Assembly: GCA_945910005.1 (NCBI GenBank)
Contig: OX246748.1
Coordinates: 15,851,368-15,915,367 of the forward strand
Direction: 5' to 3'
DNA length: 64,000 bases
Source: Isoperla grammatica
Taxonomy: Eukaryota > Arthropoda > Insecta > Plecoptera > Perlodidae
Shown piece by piece: positions 22,090-34,078 of the stretch. The notes under the pieces are model-generated. The model was not told the DNA's origin. It saw nothing but the letters and a program-made list of their open reading frames with translations, and searched no databases. The position numbers and the translations under genes are program-made. Every line of letters starts with the position of its first letter. The stretch's first letter is position 1.

Positions 22090-24379
22090 GAGTACAATAT
22101 TTCTTAGAATGCACTGAGGAGGACTAAAAGTAATATTTGTTATGTATAACAAGACCTTTTGATCAAAATTTCCCACATTTTAAAGACGATGGAGAACGTT
22201 AAATATGACTGTATTGCCTCACAACTTTTTTGAAGCAAGCGAAAGTATTGTCTGAATTGAACCAGTCAGTGAAATATGCAAGAATATCGTTCTTATGAAA
22301 GAAGGGGCGGTTAATTTAATCTACTAGGAAAGAATAGTACTAATGATAGTAATAATAATGAATCTACTAAGGAAATAAAATAATATATGAGTTAAATTAT
22401 ATGAGACAGCTTTTTTCATAATATTATTATTATTACTATAACTATGTATAGTAAAGTATGAAACCAGTTGTCTCACATTTTTTTCTAATTTAAAACAATA
22501 AATAACAACGAATGAATAAATAATTAACATAACAATACATTAAAGAAAATGAAATGAAATGGAAAATAAGAAATTATACCCTCCTAAGTTGGATGCCATG
22601 AGGGGGAGTAAATTACTTCAATCTCCAAGTGGCATTTGGCAAATTATCGATACACGAAACGGTATTTTTATTATTTACAAACCACCACGGAAAGTAAGTT
22701 GTACTGAAATTTTATCGATGTAGAATATATAAGTAAAAATCCTTCAACATTCAAAAAGTAATCTTAGTGCCGTGTTTTAAAATGTCAGCCAGTATGGTTT
22801 GCATTTCTGTAATACGGTCTGGTTTATCTACCTTCTATTTAATTAATAACATTCCTTTCATCTCCATATTATGTTTACACATTTATCTTTGGATTGTTTC
22901 ATTTCCAAAAATCACTCCTAAAACATCCAAGCAAAACAAAACAATATTTCAAATTAGTTTGATATTGTGTCCACATCGAACATTTCACCAGAACTCTACA
23001 CACAAATAAGAGCATCAATGATCCCACCAAAGTTAATTGGGCGAACATAATAGCCCCTTATTTTCCCCGACACCCCTTCAATCAATTTGTAGTTTAATCT
23101 CAGCTCTCTCTTCGTATAGTAGGCCTAACACACTCGGGCTGGCGCACCTTTCTTTGGTCCCACTCACCGCTGACAGACGCGCTCGGAAGGGGCTGACAAA
23201 GACGCCGCTTCAATGTTTATTCAGCTAATTCAAATTCAATTACGGCGAATAATATCTCAGGAGACGTCTGGGTTTGACATGTATACAATGGCTTAAGTTA
23301 GAAGTAAGAGTAACTTTACCAAGTGGCAATTACAGCACCGCGTATACCTTAATCACAAGAGGACAATCAATTACAAGAAGGCTCGGCCTACATCCCCGGT
23401 TGCCTCTGACGCGTGGTGGGGGGGGGGGGGGGGGGGTTCAATTCTGCCACTCGTGGAATTGTACAAAACCGCAAATTACGGGGTTTAATCAATGCTCCAT
23501 TGAATTAACTTGGTTTTCATAGAAACGTGAAGAATCACCTTCACTGAATTTTGGTCGAAATTTATCGTTTTCAAAGTTAATTTTAAAATTAAGATCCCCT
23601 CTTGACTTTTCGTTTTGAATTGTATTCAAGTAAGCTTTTCCATTAGACCGTTTGAGTAGAATCTGTTTTTGTTTGTTTGAATGAATGGGGGATCTTAGCG
23701 AAATGGGGGGGAACTCATTTTCCATTTATTTACTTGTGCAGCTGCTTAACTTTAGCAGTTGAGTCAATATTGTTAGAAACGGCAACTTAGCTCGTAGCAT
23801 AAATGTTCCTTGACTAAAGATGGCTTTGCTTATCAAGAAGTTGGTTTCTTCTTATGGGAAATATCATTTATACAAATTGCCCAAGCGACCAGCTATCCCC
23901 TTAAACAATATATCCATACACTAGCATTTAATCATATTTGACAGAGGACACTAAACTCGGTTGACGCCATATAAATATATGCTCGATATAAGTGTAGAAT
24001 TTGCATAAAATATATTGTGCACCTAATGGTATCACAGTATTACTTTTTTCTTCGCAGAATATCTTATTGAAAGCTCCCTTTAACAAGATTTCTTAACAAT
24101 TTTCCAACTTGATTTTGAAATCTTATTTTCGCTTTATCGTTCCAAAGTGAATTATCTAAGAAAACTTGTTGAAAATAAAACAGGTTACGAATTCAATAGC
24201 TCGTTCAATATTCTTGGAATAAAATGCAGATTGGCTGGTTAGAGCACAATCTGAATTTACATGAATGAAAGCAAAACACTAAACCTCTTTTACTTTCCTT
24301 TCAAAACGTTGGCGATCCGTTGAAATGTATTCGCAGGCCTACTGTTCACGTTGGTTAATAGTTTGAGGGTAACAAAAGT
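22090..24379. other. no recognisable gene; one poly(G) tract
   Basis: A 19-nt G run at 23418-23436 and GC-richer DNA at 23090-23260. The latter has no ORF but mixed-composition sequence that could be conserved non-coding DNA. ORFs of 60-82 codons here lack recognisable domains. Confidence 0.45.
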
Positions 24380-24869
24380 AAGGCCCACTTAATCTCCGCC
24401 TAGCGGAGGCTCGTCGAACTTACAAGCTAGGTTGTCGCAAGGGAACCAAAATCACCATCTTGTAACCCACTGAAACAACTGTTATAATAATTAAATTTGC
24501 GTTACAATACTTAGGGCCAGTTTCACCAAACTTAAATCCGGCGATTTTCTGTTAATCGGAGATCAAAAATGGCGCCCGGTAGAAGCCACCATGCATTTTG
24601 TATGTAATGTTTGTTGAAACCATGGTAACCAATTCGAGATTAGTAAATTGTTATATTAAAAAATTTGGTGAATTCAGACCTTAAACGATACATTTTGATA
24701 GACTACAACGAACGATTGAAGGTCTTAAAATATGAAAATGTTTCCTTTTTCGGAGGTAATTCTAGTTGACAGATCACTTCATTAGTTTTCTTTCACGTTT
24801 CTCCCATTTGAATAGAACTGACTTTGAGAGTTCGACGATCTTCCGCTAGGCGGAGATCAAGTAGACCTT
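24380..24869. mobile_element. CAAGG-family element carrying a nested MITE
   Basis: The left arm (ATCTCCGCCTAGCGGAGGCT then CGTCGAACT) is complementary to the right arm (AGTTCGACGATCTTCCGCTA then GGCGGAGATCAAGTAGACCT). This is the fuller version of the arms seen in 19790-19870. Another MITE, 24511-24683, sits inside, so this element is the older insertion. No convincing target duplication remains. Confidence 0.7.
24511..24683. mobile_element. nested GGGCCAGTT MITE
   Basis: The ends TTAGGGCCAGTTTCACCAAA and (complement) TTAAGGTCTGAATTCACCAA are inverted repeats. The interior TTGTTGAAACCATGGTAACC matches 21918-22085. Terminal TTA/TAA is consistent with a short TA-type target, not proven. Confidence 0.7.
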
Positions 24870-24939
24870 TCACCCCCTCATGCGACAATATAGAAGGACA
24901 CGCGAGCTGCAAGCTTGGCTGTGTATCCCCCTCAGCCCC

Positions 24940-24980
24940 TCAGGAGACGGGGGGTGGGGGTGAGGGAGGGGGGCTCCAAG
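24940..24980 (+). other. G-quadruplex-prone G-rich stretch
   Basis: Four or more G-runs of at least three occur close together (GGGGGGTGGGGGTGAGGG followed by AGGGGGGG). Similar clusters lie at 28711-28733, 30441-30466 and 39027-39066. Structure formation is predicted from pattern only. Confidence 0.6.
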
Positions 24981-25099
24981 GCGACGCTAGGCAATGACGC
25001 GTCGTACTCACGGACGCAAACTCTCTATAATCCCACCCAAAGATCGGTTCTCATTTAGTGGAGTGAATTTTTCCCCCCTTCCCCCCCCCCTCACCCCCT

Positions 25100-25580
25100 C
25101 CTGTCCCGTCTCGTCTGGTAATGTTATGTAAATGTATTCCGTACGGCCCCTACAGCGGTGCAGGTGTCAATGTTGTATGCGCACTGAGCGCTGATCTAAT
25201 CTCTTAATTGTTCCCTGTTAGGGCGCAATTAGGTTTATATTATAACCCCTTTACTTTTACTCTTTACTCCACGGTGTAAGAGGCCATTCCGAGGGGCTGA
25301 GCTGCCCTAAAAACTCCCTCGTAAAGGCAAAGATTATATTCAAGACTATGTTTGCATAGTCGGGTGCACTCTAGGAGATTCGCTGGGAACGAACGCATCG
25401 CCGGATGCTCGTTGACTTTCAAGAGGGTTACTTTATACACCTCACTGGATAGAACGTGTGCATGTGTTCTAACAGAACAATTTTAACGAACGATATCAAT
25501 ATAATCAATATATCAAATTAATGCAAAACAAACGAAAAATAAACCACTTGATGAAGTATAATTAAACGGGACATACATAC
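25100..25580. other. GC-mixed non-coding stretch, possible conserved DNA
   Basis: 25130-25400 is unlike its surroundings: balanced composition, no repeat relatives in the window, and an AT core TCTAATCTCTTAATTG with homeodomain-like TAAT motifs. It resembles conserved non-coding sequence, but nothing here proves conservation. Confidence 0.2.
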
Positions 25581-25589
25581 ATATATTTA

Positions 25590-25972
25590 TTTTATTATGT
25601 TATTGTAATCAAGGCCAGTGTAGGGCACAATGCCCTCTTAAGCCTGATGAGTGAGTGATGATTGGTGAATGATAATGAGGAAGGGAGGAGGGGAAGCCTG
25701 GTACCGGCACGAAGCCTACTCCTGTCGAAAAGTACCAAGAGGACCATCGATATTACGTCCCATCCAAAAGGATGGTGAAACTTTGACCAGTTATATGGGT
25801 TCCTCCACTAACCTGGATTGACGAGAAGAACGAAGCTGTTACACAAGCTTTCGAACCCTCCAGTCTGCTCTAACCAACGGTAACTAGTGTTTCGGATGAG
25901 AGTGGTCACCCATCCACCTCCTGACCTAGCCCGAGGTTGCTTAACTGTCCGGCTAAGGGACCGCGTCCCCAT
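25590..25972 (-). mobile_element. 5S rRNA-derived SINE (SINE3 type), minus strand
   Basis: On the minus strand it reads AGTTAAGCAACCTCGGGCTA, then GGTGGATGGGTGACCACTCT, the 5S box A and box C regions, followed by the same body as 18808-19240 (for example GGTACTTTTCGACAGGAGTA and CGTGCCGGTACCAGGC). Relative to the plus copy, about 30 bp of the 5S head upstream of box A is missing. The 3' end has GGGCATTGTGCCCTACACTG and a T-rich complement of an A-rich tail. Confidence 0.85.
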
Positions 25973-25979
25973 ATATATA

Positions 25980-27345
25980 AGAATGTCGACTACTAGTCAC
26001 CCAATTTTGCCGCAGGATCTGACGGTTCCATTTTTTTTGCTCTTGCCTCAATCTTCTAAACAGAGTTAACAAATGTGAAACCAGCTCCACGTTAACTCAC
26101 AGCTGTGGTCTCGCGATGCGATTGTCTTTGTAGTGGGGTGACTGTAGAATGTTTTAAGGCGTCGAAACCTTGATAGCCGCTATGTTTTCAGGAAATTCAC
26201 TAAGTTTTTATATTTTAACGCAGGAAAATTTAAAAGAATAAAAATAGAGGCGGCGGAAGTACGCATTTTAATCTCCGAGTGTTTTTACTACGGCTATGTT
26301 TAACCAAGCTAATTAGTTAGCTAACTAAATTAACTTTACGAGTGATTTTTCTCTGTGACAAACAACAAGGATTAGAGGACAAAGAAAAAAAATTAAAACA
26401 CAAACAGGAAACGGAAAGCAAAGTTTTTTTGTTTCGTTGGCGACAGAACTTTGTATTTTATTTTTGTTCTGTCTTTTGCCACGTTAGAGGAGCCGTTAAT
26501 ATTAAGTGATGAACTATAGGCCTGGTCCCACAGTAACATAGTGTTTACTTACAATAGATTGGACACAAATTCACTTTGCTCGAAACTCATGTGTACATAA
26601 TATGGTGATGTAATAGAAGTAGCCTACTAGGTTAAACTCAATGGTCCGATCATTTTGTGTTAAAAAAAAAAAAATCCCCAAAACTCGTTTGGTGCAAAGG
26701 CTTATCATATTATATAATTGAGTATTCTGTAAATATTTAAACGCTCATACCGTTGAACTGTTCAAGTATAAACTTTATGTACAATTGTTCACATTGCAGT
26801 GATATTGAACTCACGTTTCCAATCTTGTTGCGACGTTTTCCAATATAAGTGTTTTTCAATATCTGAAATGTGATGATTAAATCTGAACCTCGGAGTATCA
26901 TCTCATCTAGTACGTAGAGCCACTAAATTACTCTTGTTTTGGTGGTGGTATTTGGGCTCAACGCTTCAAATCTTGTAAATATGCTGATAGAGAAGATAAT
27001 TGGGTGGTACAGCAGGGTAAACACCACATAACATTCTTGTCCAAGACAGAATAAGTGTAATTTCATGAGCAACTTAAGAGCGAAGGATACCTTTACGTAA
27101 AAACCACAGAAAAGTTTCATTTTTTAATTATATCACAAGATTTCAACATAAAATCTTAAATCTGAGTCAACAGTGCACTGTGTTATGGTGAGCTATACAG
27201 ACTGAATGAAATATTAAAACAATAAGCGTAGTTATTTTGATAATTAAATCGACAAAATTAATTAGAAATTAAAACCATACTGATTATAATGTAAGACACA
27301 ATTTAGAGCAGTATGTCAGTATGTAGGGTACCAAACCATAGTGCG
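25980..27345. other. no recognisable gene
   Basis: AT-rich, with a 13-A run near 26662. No supported ORF or element termini. Confidence 0.5.
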
Positions 27346-27349
27346 CTGT

Positions 27350-27445
27350 TGATTCAGAGTTTCTATTTCGAAGACCATTCTTGAGATATTATTTAAAAAT
27401 GAAAATTTTGTGCGGTGTTTAACGTATAGATATCCTTCCCTGTTA
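27350..27445. repeat. dispersed repeat, same block as 15843-15945
   Basis: TTGAGATATTATTTAAAAAT followed by GAAAATTTTGTGCGGTGTTT and AACGTATAGATATCCTTCCC matches the 15843-15945 copy. Class unknown. Confidence 0.6.
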
Positions 27446-27639
27446 AAAGAGGGAGTTTGTCTACTATGATGGTTAGCTAAGTGACCACAGCGACAAAAAT
27501 CACAGCGATACCTCACCGAGTGAAGGGTGAGCTCTAAACGTCGGAATGACTGAGGGTCCTCTCAGAACCAGCCATGTATAACGCGGTTCGCAATCTTAGC
27601 TCCCCTTTCTGAGAAAGAACTGTCCTTCAACCTTAAATG

Positions 27640-28060
27640 GGTGGAATTCAAGCAAACAGTCAGCATTTCCATAAAGAAGGGGGAGAGAAGGGGTGTTAAA
27701 CTTCGTCATGCGTTTATACCTTGGGGTGAAATCAAGGAGTAGCACGCACCAGCCTAAACCGGTGGCGGTACCACCAGTGATGGAATGTGCAGGGGCAATT
27801 TGTGACCCTTATCGCGAAGCAGACATAATGAAGTTAGAAAAAGCAGAGGATGGAAACCAAGATGGTATTCGGTGTATAAATGTCGTGGAGAGAAGACACT
27901 GATGAGAAGGAGAGAGCGAGAAGGGAGAGGCGGTAGCACGAAAGAGATAATGACGATCAGGAGAGGAAGAGTGAGTACTGAGGAGTTAAGAAAGAGAAGA
28001 GACATACTGGCTCATATCATAGATAAATTATGTAGTTTGATGCAAATAAATAATTAAAGT
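27640..28060 (+). other. purine-rich GC-balanced patch with two short ORFs
   Basis: ORFs of 69 and 61 codons (27693-27902 and 27872-28057) overlap in different frames. The second is rich in R, E and K because the DNA is GAGA-like. Neither has a recognisable domain, and the opposite strand is equally open. I do not call a gene. Confidence 0.3.
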
Positions 28061-28322
28061 TCTCTTTGAAAGGGGATAAGATTTAATACCACGATGTTTC
28101 GTGCAAAACTAAGATAAGGTGTGCGATTTATAAAAAATATAAAGAGTAAGAGAAAGCAATAGAACAACCCATCCGTAACATTTAAGTGAAGTTTATTGAT
28201 ATTAATTTAGATAGTTTAGAAATGTATGGTGTTTAACAAAAACTGTACACGTATCCTCTTGCTAGTTGCAAAGTTATCGGTAGCATCATAGTGTTATACT
28301 CAGTGAGCATGTATAGTTGTCT

Positions 28323-28589
28323 CAACGAAAGTATTCTGATGCTCACGACACAGCCGAGTCCAAGGTGACAACTTATTTTCTACTTTGCAAAACAGGTCCA
28401 TTGGGAATAATCTAAAACCTTCCGTTGGTTACCTGTAACGGCTGTGTGGCCAAACCGCCTGTGCCCTCGACAAAGCCGAACCGTGCATTTATGTATGTGT
28501 GAAAGAACACCAGGTATCAGTTGATTTTCTTTCAACTAGAAGAACTCAGTACACAATGACCTGAGTTCGGTATGCGAATACTTTCGTTG
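28323..28589. mobile_element. 267-bp candidate MITE with 14-bp exact TIRs
   Basis: CAACGAAAGTATTC at 28323-28336 is exactly complementary to GAATACTTTCGTTG at 28576-28589. The interior is GC-balanced (ACACAGCCGAGTCCAAGGTG). I found no clear target duplication. Confidence 0.5.
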
Positions 28590-28871
28590 GCACTAGTATA
28601 CGCTGCATTTCAATGAGGACTGTGCGTTCCTTGGTGCTATTTCCGTGAAGCGTTTGTGAGTCATTTGTGTTCTCCTACAAGATGACGAGTGAGGGGAGAG
28701 AGAAACAGAGAGAGGGGTGGGGGGGGGGAGGGATGGCAAAGTTTGAATTCCAAAGATAATTGTACTCATACAACATGCAAGCAATTTGAGTGACAATGCT
28801 CCACCCCGTTACATTGTTATTATTGGCAATGCCATGTCTGAACCCGTTCACTCCAAACCACTTAATGGAGT

Positions 28872-28955
28872 TCACTCGCAAGAGAGACTATCTTGAATAT
28901 CGTAGCAGAGACTGAGATGTCGCTTAGATGACGTCATCATCATATTCGTCGCCAT
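28872..28955 (-). CDS. 27-codon ORF at a YY1-like ATG, uncertain
   Basis: On the minus strand, CCAAGATGGCGACG is both a near-perfect YY1 site and a Kozak-type start. The frame runs 27 codons (starting MATNMMMTSSKRH) to TGA. A palindromic CRE (TGACGTCA, 28930-28937) falls inside. No consensus splice donor is visible, so this may be promoter DNA rather than a coding exon. Confidence 0.2.
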   Translation of the reverse strand: MATNMMMTSSKRHLSLCYDIQDSLSCE

Positions 28956-28995
28956 CTTGGTTTTTATTTAATTTCGTTACAGCTACGACGACGGG
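28925..28995. promoter_or_regulatory. candidate promoter: CRE plus YY1-like site
   Basis: GATGACGTCATC and, 13 bp on, GCCATCTTGG lie within a small CpG-containing patch. In animals these motifs cluster near transcription starts. The next DNA on either side shows no convincing gene, so function is inferred from motifs alone. Confidence 0.3.
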
Positions 28996-29522
28996 CGTGC
29001 AAAGTTTTTGTTTTGTTGCAAAGACATTTTGCTTCGCTTATGCATTATTTATCGTGACTAGAAAGAAGCATTAAAGCCACTATAATAGTCTTGAAGTAAA
29101 CGAAAGGAAACATTTAAGAAAGTTTTTAAAACAAAAAGTGACATAAAATATCTAAGATCGAATCAGGTTCATGCACTAGGGCTAATATCAATTTAAATTT
29201 TTTAAAATTGAGTGACTGGTACGCTTACCTGAGAGAGTATTGGAGCGAAATATCTGCAGACGGACAGACCTAATTTTGAGACGAGTGCCCGAGCGAGAAA
29301 AAAAGTTGACTGTATTAATAATAGAATTATTGAAGAACTTGCCATGTTGTAATGTTGACAGTTGATCGTAGTCTTGATGTTATTGAAGTAAGACGACCAT
29401 GGTTTAGAAGAGAGAATATAAACAATGAAAAAAGGACAATTAACGGACACGAAGATACAGAGGTATGATGCGCCCACGTAGTGATGAACTTTAAGCAGTC
29501 TAGAGTTAGGGAAAAGCTGGTA

Positions 29523-29870
29523 ACCGGCGCGGGAAAACGGGTTATTTCATTGGGAAAAAGAAAAACAGAACACTGGCAAGCTGGAATCTGCTTCTATTGT
29601 GCATAGCTGCACTTGAAAGCATTGTTACATTCATGACGTAGTTCAGCACTGGTCATCATTGAGGAACACAGAACGCTGGCAAGCTGGAATCTGCTACTAT
29701 TGTGCATAGCTGCACTTGAAAGCATTGTAGCATTCATGATGTAGTTCAGCACTGGTATTCATTGAGAAAAACAGGACACTGGCAAGATGAAATCTGCTTC
29801 TATTGTGCATAGCTGCACTTGTAAGCATGGTAGCATTCATGACGTAGTTCAGCGCTGGTAACCAGATTTC
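29523..29870. repeat. dispersed repeat expanded into three ~103-bp units
   Basis: Units start near CACTGGCAAGCTGGAATCTG at 29571, 29674 and 29777 and run through TGTGCATAGCTGCACTTGAA and GACGTAGTTCAGCACTGGT. A single-copy relative with the same flanks (GGCGGGAAAAG then TTTCATTG) lies at 62650-62835, so this is a dispersed element with an internal tandem expansion. Each unit contains the dyad TGCATAGCTGCA. Confidence 0.75.
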
Positions 29871-30599
29871 CAATTTCCGATCTCTGCATTTCATTAAACT
29901 TTTACATAAACCTCTTATTTAGCTAATTAATAGTTTTAAAACTTCCATAAGTCAATAATTATGAGTGACACTCAAGTTAATAAACTGGAAAACTGGAATT
30001 AAATGAGAAGGTATTTATCATTACACAATGTGTTACGTATTCCAGACTAGAATAAATAACTACTTCACATAACTCTCTACTGATGTAATGAGTTCCTAGT
30101 AGGTGTATCAGCTACTTTGCAAGTATTATGTTTAATTACGAGCATGTTTAATGAATGTCCCACGTCGAACGAACCTAGTTCCTCAAGTAGCCGCCGCGCG
30201 CCCCGAGCGCTGGCAGCACAATCAGCTGATGGGGCCCCCAAGGGGGGATGACACCCACCCATGCAACGAACCGGGATTTTAAGCCGCACCTTTTAATTCG
30301 TTTTGTGAAACAGCAACTTCAGCAGGCTAATCCATATGCGAGGCGCGTCGCAAAATACTACGGCACAAATTTGACAACGGTAGCTGGCTGGAAACGTTTG
30401 GTCGGTGTAGCTGTAGCGAGAGCTTTACGGGTATCGAATTGGGGGGGGGGGGGTGGGGGGGGGGGGTTAAGAAGCTTACGTATTGATTGGGAACCGAGCA
30501 TTTCACCCGGAATGGTTTCAGTGCCTCTCATACATACTGATTTCTTGTTAAAACATAAATTCCAATTTGTTAGGAATTATGTTTATGTTTTTGTATTTT

Positions 30600-30960
30600 T
30601 AATAGGAATAGTACATTAGGAATATTATATTATGAAGTTAGACCTAAAAGGTGAAGTCATAGAAATTATTTCTTTCCATTGACTGTCTGTTATGTAGAAA
30701 TATTATTTTAATTACATTGTCAGCTCGAACACAAGAATTCGTTTCCTTATGCAAGCTTCCCATAGCAAAGTTTTCTGTTTGTTGTATGTAAACATAATAT
30801 TTATATTTAGTTATCTTAGGTCTCATTAATGTTTATTATTTGTTTATGTACTGTGAAGGAAGTATGTTTATGATTAATGGGAATAAAATGATCTAAAATT
30901 GAATTGAATTGAATTGAATTGAATTGAATTGAATTGAATTGAATTGAATTGTTTCTGTTT
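30600..30960 (+). repeat. (GAATT)n tail, possible LINE or SINE 3' end
   Basis: GGGAATAAAATGATCTAAAA runs straight into ten or more GAATT pentamers (about 30896-30951). An AATAAA followed by a short tandem tail is typical of non-LTR retrotransposon 3' ends. No ORF remnant was seen upstream, so class is open. Confidence 0.4.
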
Positions 30961-31616
30961 CTGCTGTGGATAGAACTTCATTCATTCATTCATCAGAATT
31001 TATTAAATAAAATAAAATAAATTTTATCCGATATTGACAACGAATTTAAACAAAATTCACCGTTCTAATCCCGTTTTGTAGAATTGTACCAAATGTGGTA
31101 GAAAACTGGAATTCTGTAGGTAGTTACATTATTTAACTCGCTATCATGGTTGTTATGGATACGTTTGTCAGATCATTATTAAATTTAAACTCGGTATTTG
31201 GTTGTTATGGCTACCTTTGTCAGATAGTTTGTGAGTGGTTCTGATTATAACTGTCGGTTGTACTTGTATGTATGGAATATACACTAGAGTTACGCCTGGA
31301 ATTCACGCATTGTTGAGTAATTTCTTGATAGCTAATATGACCAAACCAAAATAGTTGAGCGGCATTCATAAACGGAATGAATTGCTGCTACACATACCTC
31401 ACTCTCCCACCCCACGCGTCACCCCCCTTAATCCCATCAACTGGATTCCCCTTATGGCGACCTCGACGATGTGGATTGGATTTAATTGCGTCATGGCCTA
31501 ATTGTCAAGTGCGTCATATCAAATCTGAACTTTTGGTGGCGAGACTTCTTGTCGTAAGATAATTATACATAAACACAATAGTTTATTAAGGATTAAAGAA
31601 GCAAGTGTGCGAACTA

Positions 31617-31794
31617 AGGGTCAAATGCAAAGCCGTTCCTCACGTGCTCTTCAACTCAACCTTTCCTCAGACTCGCCCATTTACCAATCGCAGAGCAGTC
31701 CACATGGCAATGCTGCTCTGTGATTGGTGGTTGGGCGAGTCTGAGGAAAGGCCGAGTTGAGGAGCACGTGAGGAACGACTATGCATTTGACCCT
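31617..31794. mobile_element. 178-bp foldback MITE, TA target (Tc1/mariner-like)
   Basis: Arms of about 65 bp begin AGGGTCAAATGCA, continue through GTTCCTCACGTGCTC and CCTTTCCTCAGACTCGCC, and are flanked by TA on each side (31615-31616, 31795-31796). A TA duplication with long inverted repeats suggests a Tc1/mariner-mobilised element. No transposase present. Confidence 0.8.
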
Positions 31795-32689
31795 TAATGT
31801 TATTGAATTGATAGGGAGGTAGTAACTGTGTAAAAAAATAGATTGCGTTAAAATGTACACAATTATTACATTGTTTTAAACACTGAATTAAGAATAATAT
31901 TTTAGCCATTATATCCATACACTTGGAACAATCGAATTAGCGTTTTAAATAAAATGGAGCTAAACCAAAAAATTATAAACAAAATTCTAAAAAAAATTCT
32001 TAATTAAATTCGTTCTAAATAAAATGGAGATAATGGATAACTGAATATCTCGAGCCTCTCTCTAGCACCACAGCTCACATGAGACAATGTAATTACGATC
32101 ACACACTAGTCACACGCACACGCACACGCACACGCATGTGGCTATACAGGTAGTTAGTCCAATTGGTTCTGTGGTCAATTCTTGTTCGCGCACTCGGACC
32201 TAATCGAATCAACTAAACCGACAATGTGCGTCCTCGCGATAACCCTAGCAATTAACGCATAATCGGCTGACGCGGCGTTGCCACATGTCGTGCGGTAAGA
32301 GTAGTTATCTGCTTGCATCAAAGCTTGGTTCAAATGTTTCATTATTTGAAAGGTGAGTCTCAGAATCAAAATCGCGAAAAATTAGCGTTTTTTGTAATAT
32401 CTAACGCTACATTATTTTGAAAAAAGTGTAAAATGCGCGTATTGTGGTTTCGTAAGAATTAAAAAAAACTGGATTCTTATTGTTATGGTTACTGAAAAAA
32501 AATTACATTACCAATGAAAACGGAAATATTTATTACAACAAAGAAAAAATCACAAGAACGAACACAAAGTCAGCCCCTACACCTATTTTTGTTAGGATTT
32601 GTTTTCTATGTATGCATAAAACTGTTGATTTGGTAACAACAAGCGCCTCTAGGTGTAGTGGACAACTTTGAATTCCAGTCTAGATTCTA

Positions 32690-32920
32690 TAGGGCAGACC
32701 ATATTTCGGCTTTATTTTTGAAAAGTTTCGACATTTTCTATTTGAAACGTTTTACCATTTTAAAGGACAGAAATCGGGTATTTTCCGTGGTAGGTCGACA
32801 CACAGCCTTAGCTACACCCAGCATTGTTTTGTTGATGAGAATTGAACCCAGGTCACCTCATCAGTCTCCATGAGCCAATGTACCGACCACTTGATCTATC
32901 CGAGCCCCATTGTAGACTGT
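32690..32920 (-). mobile_element. tRNA-derived SINE, family C
   Basis: On the minus strand, box A-like GGATAGATCAAGTGGTCGG and box B GGGTTCAATTC are followed by a body containing CCTACCACGGAAAATACCCG and TCCTTTAAAATGGTAAAACG. That body block recurs at 43445-43540 and 51905-51995. Confidence 0.6.
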
Positions 32921-33132
32921 CTAATTGCAGCTGTGACCCCGCTGTGACCCCATAGCTATGTAAATCACTGGTATATCTAGAGCGAGATGATCTGGGCTCA
33001 AGCACCACTGGGTCAACCTTTGTTATCCCTTCTCTCAAAACACATAGCTACGATATATTGAACCTAGCTTCACACTAGTGAAATTTACTGTGTCCATCGC
33101 ACGCGTTTTAAAGTTACATTTCACTGCAATAC

Positions 33133-33573
33133 TGGACCCGGATTCATAAGAGGTACTAAATATTTTTTTGGTCTTACCTCTAAGATCGGTCTAACTTTTA
33201 ACCCCTTGTAAAACCAGGAAAATATCTTAAAACAGATTTTAAAACATATTATTGGAATGTTCATGATATCCTTGTTCTCACTAACATTAAAAACTAATTC
33301 ATGTGACCTGGGTCTGGTTTTCTACTACTTCTGGTTGGCTGGTGGTACTTGTGTGGTACTTTTCGGCAGAAGTAGGCTACGTGCTGGTACCAGGCTCCCC
33401 TCCTCCCTTCCTCATTATCACTCATCAATTATCACTCATCAGGATAAAGAGAGCATTGTGCCCTACACTAGCTTTAATTACAATAAAGTAAAGTAAAGAC
33501 GTCCAAAGGTAGGCCATTCTTAGAGATAAGACTAAAAAAAGATTTAGGACCGCTTGTGAATCCAAACTCTGGT
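33133..33573. mobile_element. TIR element split by a 5S-SINE fragment
   Basis: The left arm (CGGATTCATAAGAGGTACTA through GGTCTTACCTCTAAGA) and the complement of the right arm (TGGATTCACAAGCGGTCCTA through AGTCTTATCTCTAAGA) match over about 50 bp. Between them lies 33333-33497, a 5S-SINE body. The MITE was therefore present first and the SINE fragment landed inside it. Confidence 0.75.
33333..33497 (+). mobile_element. 5'-truncated 5S-derived SINE
   Basis: GGTACTTTTCGGCAGAAGTA followed by GCTACGTGCTGGTACCAGGC matches the body of 18808-19240 and 25590-25972. GAGCATTGTGCCCTACACT and an A-rich tail ending AAAGTAAAGTAAAG follow. The 5S head is absent, consistent with incomplete reverse transcription. 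Confidence 0.8.
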
Positions 33574-34078
33574 GCATTATTATATTGAATCACCTTAGGG
33601 AATAGATTACACATATTCAGATGACATTCTAGCAAGTAGGAATAGAAAACACATTTTCAGATTACATTCTTAACATCAATAAGTAGCCTAAATACTGTTA
33701 GTGGCCTATGTGTGAAGAAGATGTCAAATAGCGCATAGGACCGTGATGATAAAACGTAAATATATTCACAATTGTATAATCACGAAAACTTGCTATTATC
33801 GGCTCGTATTGTAGGTGTCGACTATCGAGTCGAAAGTGATCGACTTCTGCGGGTGGTGTACGTGGTTAAGTTACGAGCGAGTCTCGGTTGAAACCATGTT
33901 GCTGTTGTTGAAGGGTTTAAATCTAGTGTTACTGTTGCCGGCCACGATAACAACTTGCTAGTTTAGATTGCCGGAGAAAAGTTTTGCTGCGGGCGTTTTA
34001 CCCCTCATCGAATCGGACATAGTAGAGCGTTGACGCTCTGTTGGTCAGTTTGAGGAGATAATTCTCTATGTAGCTCTC

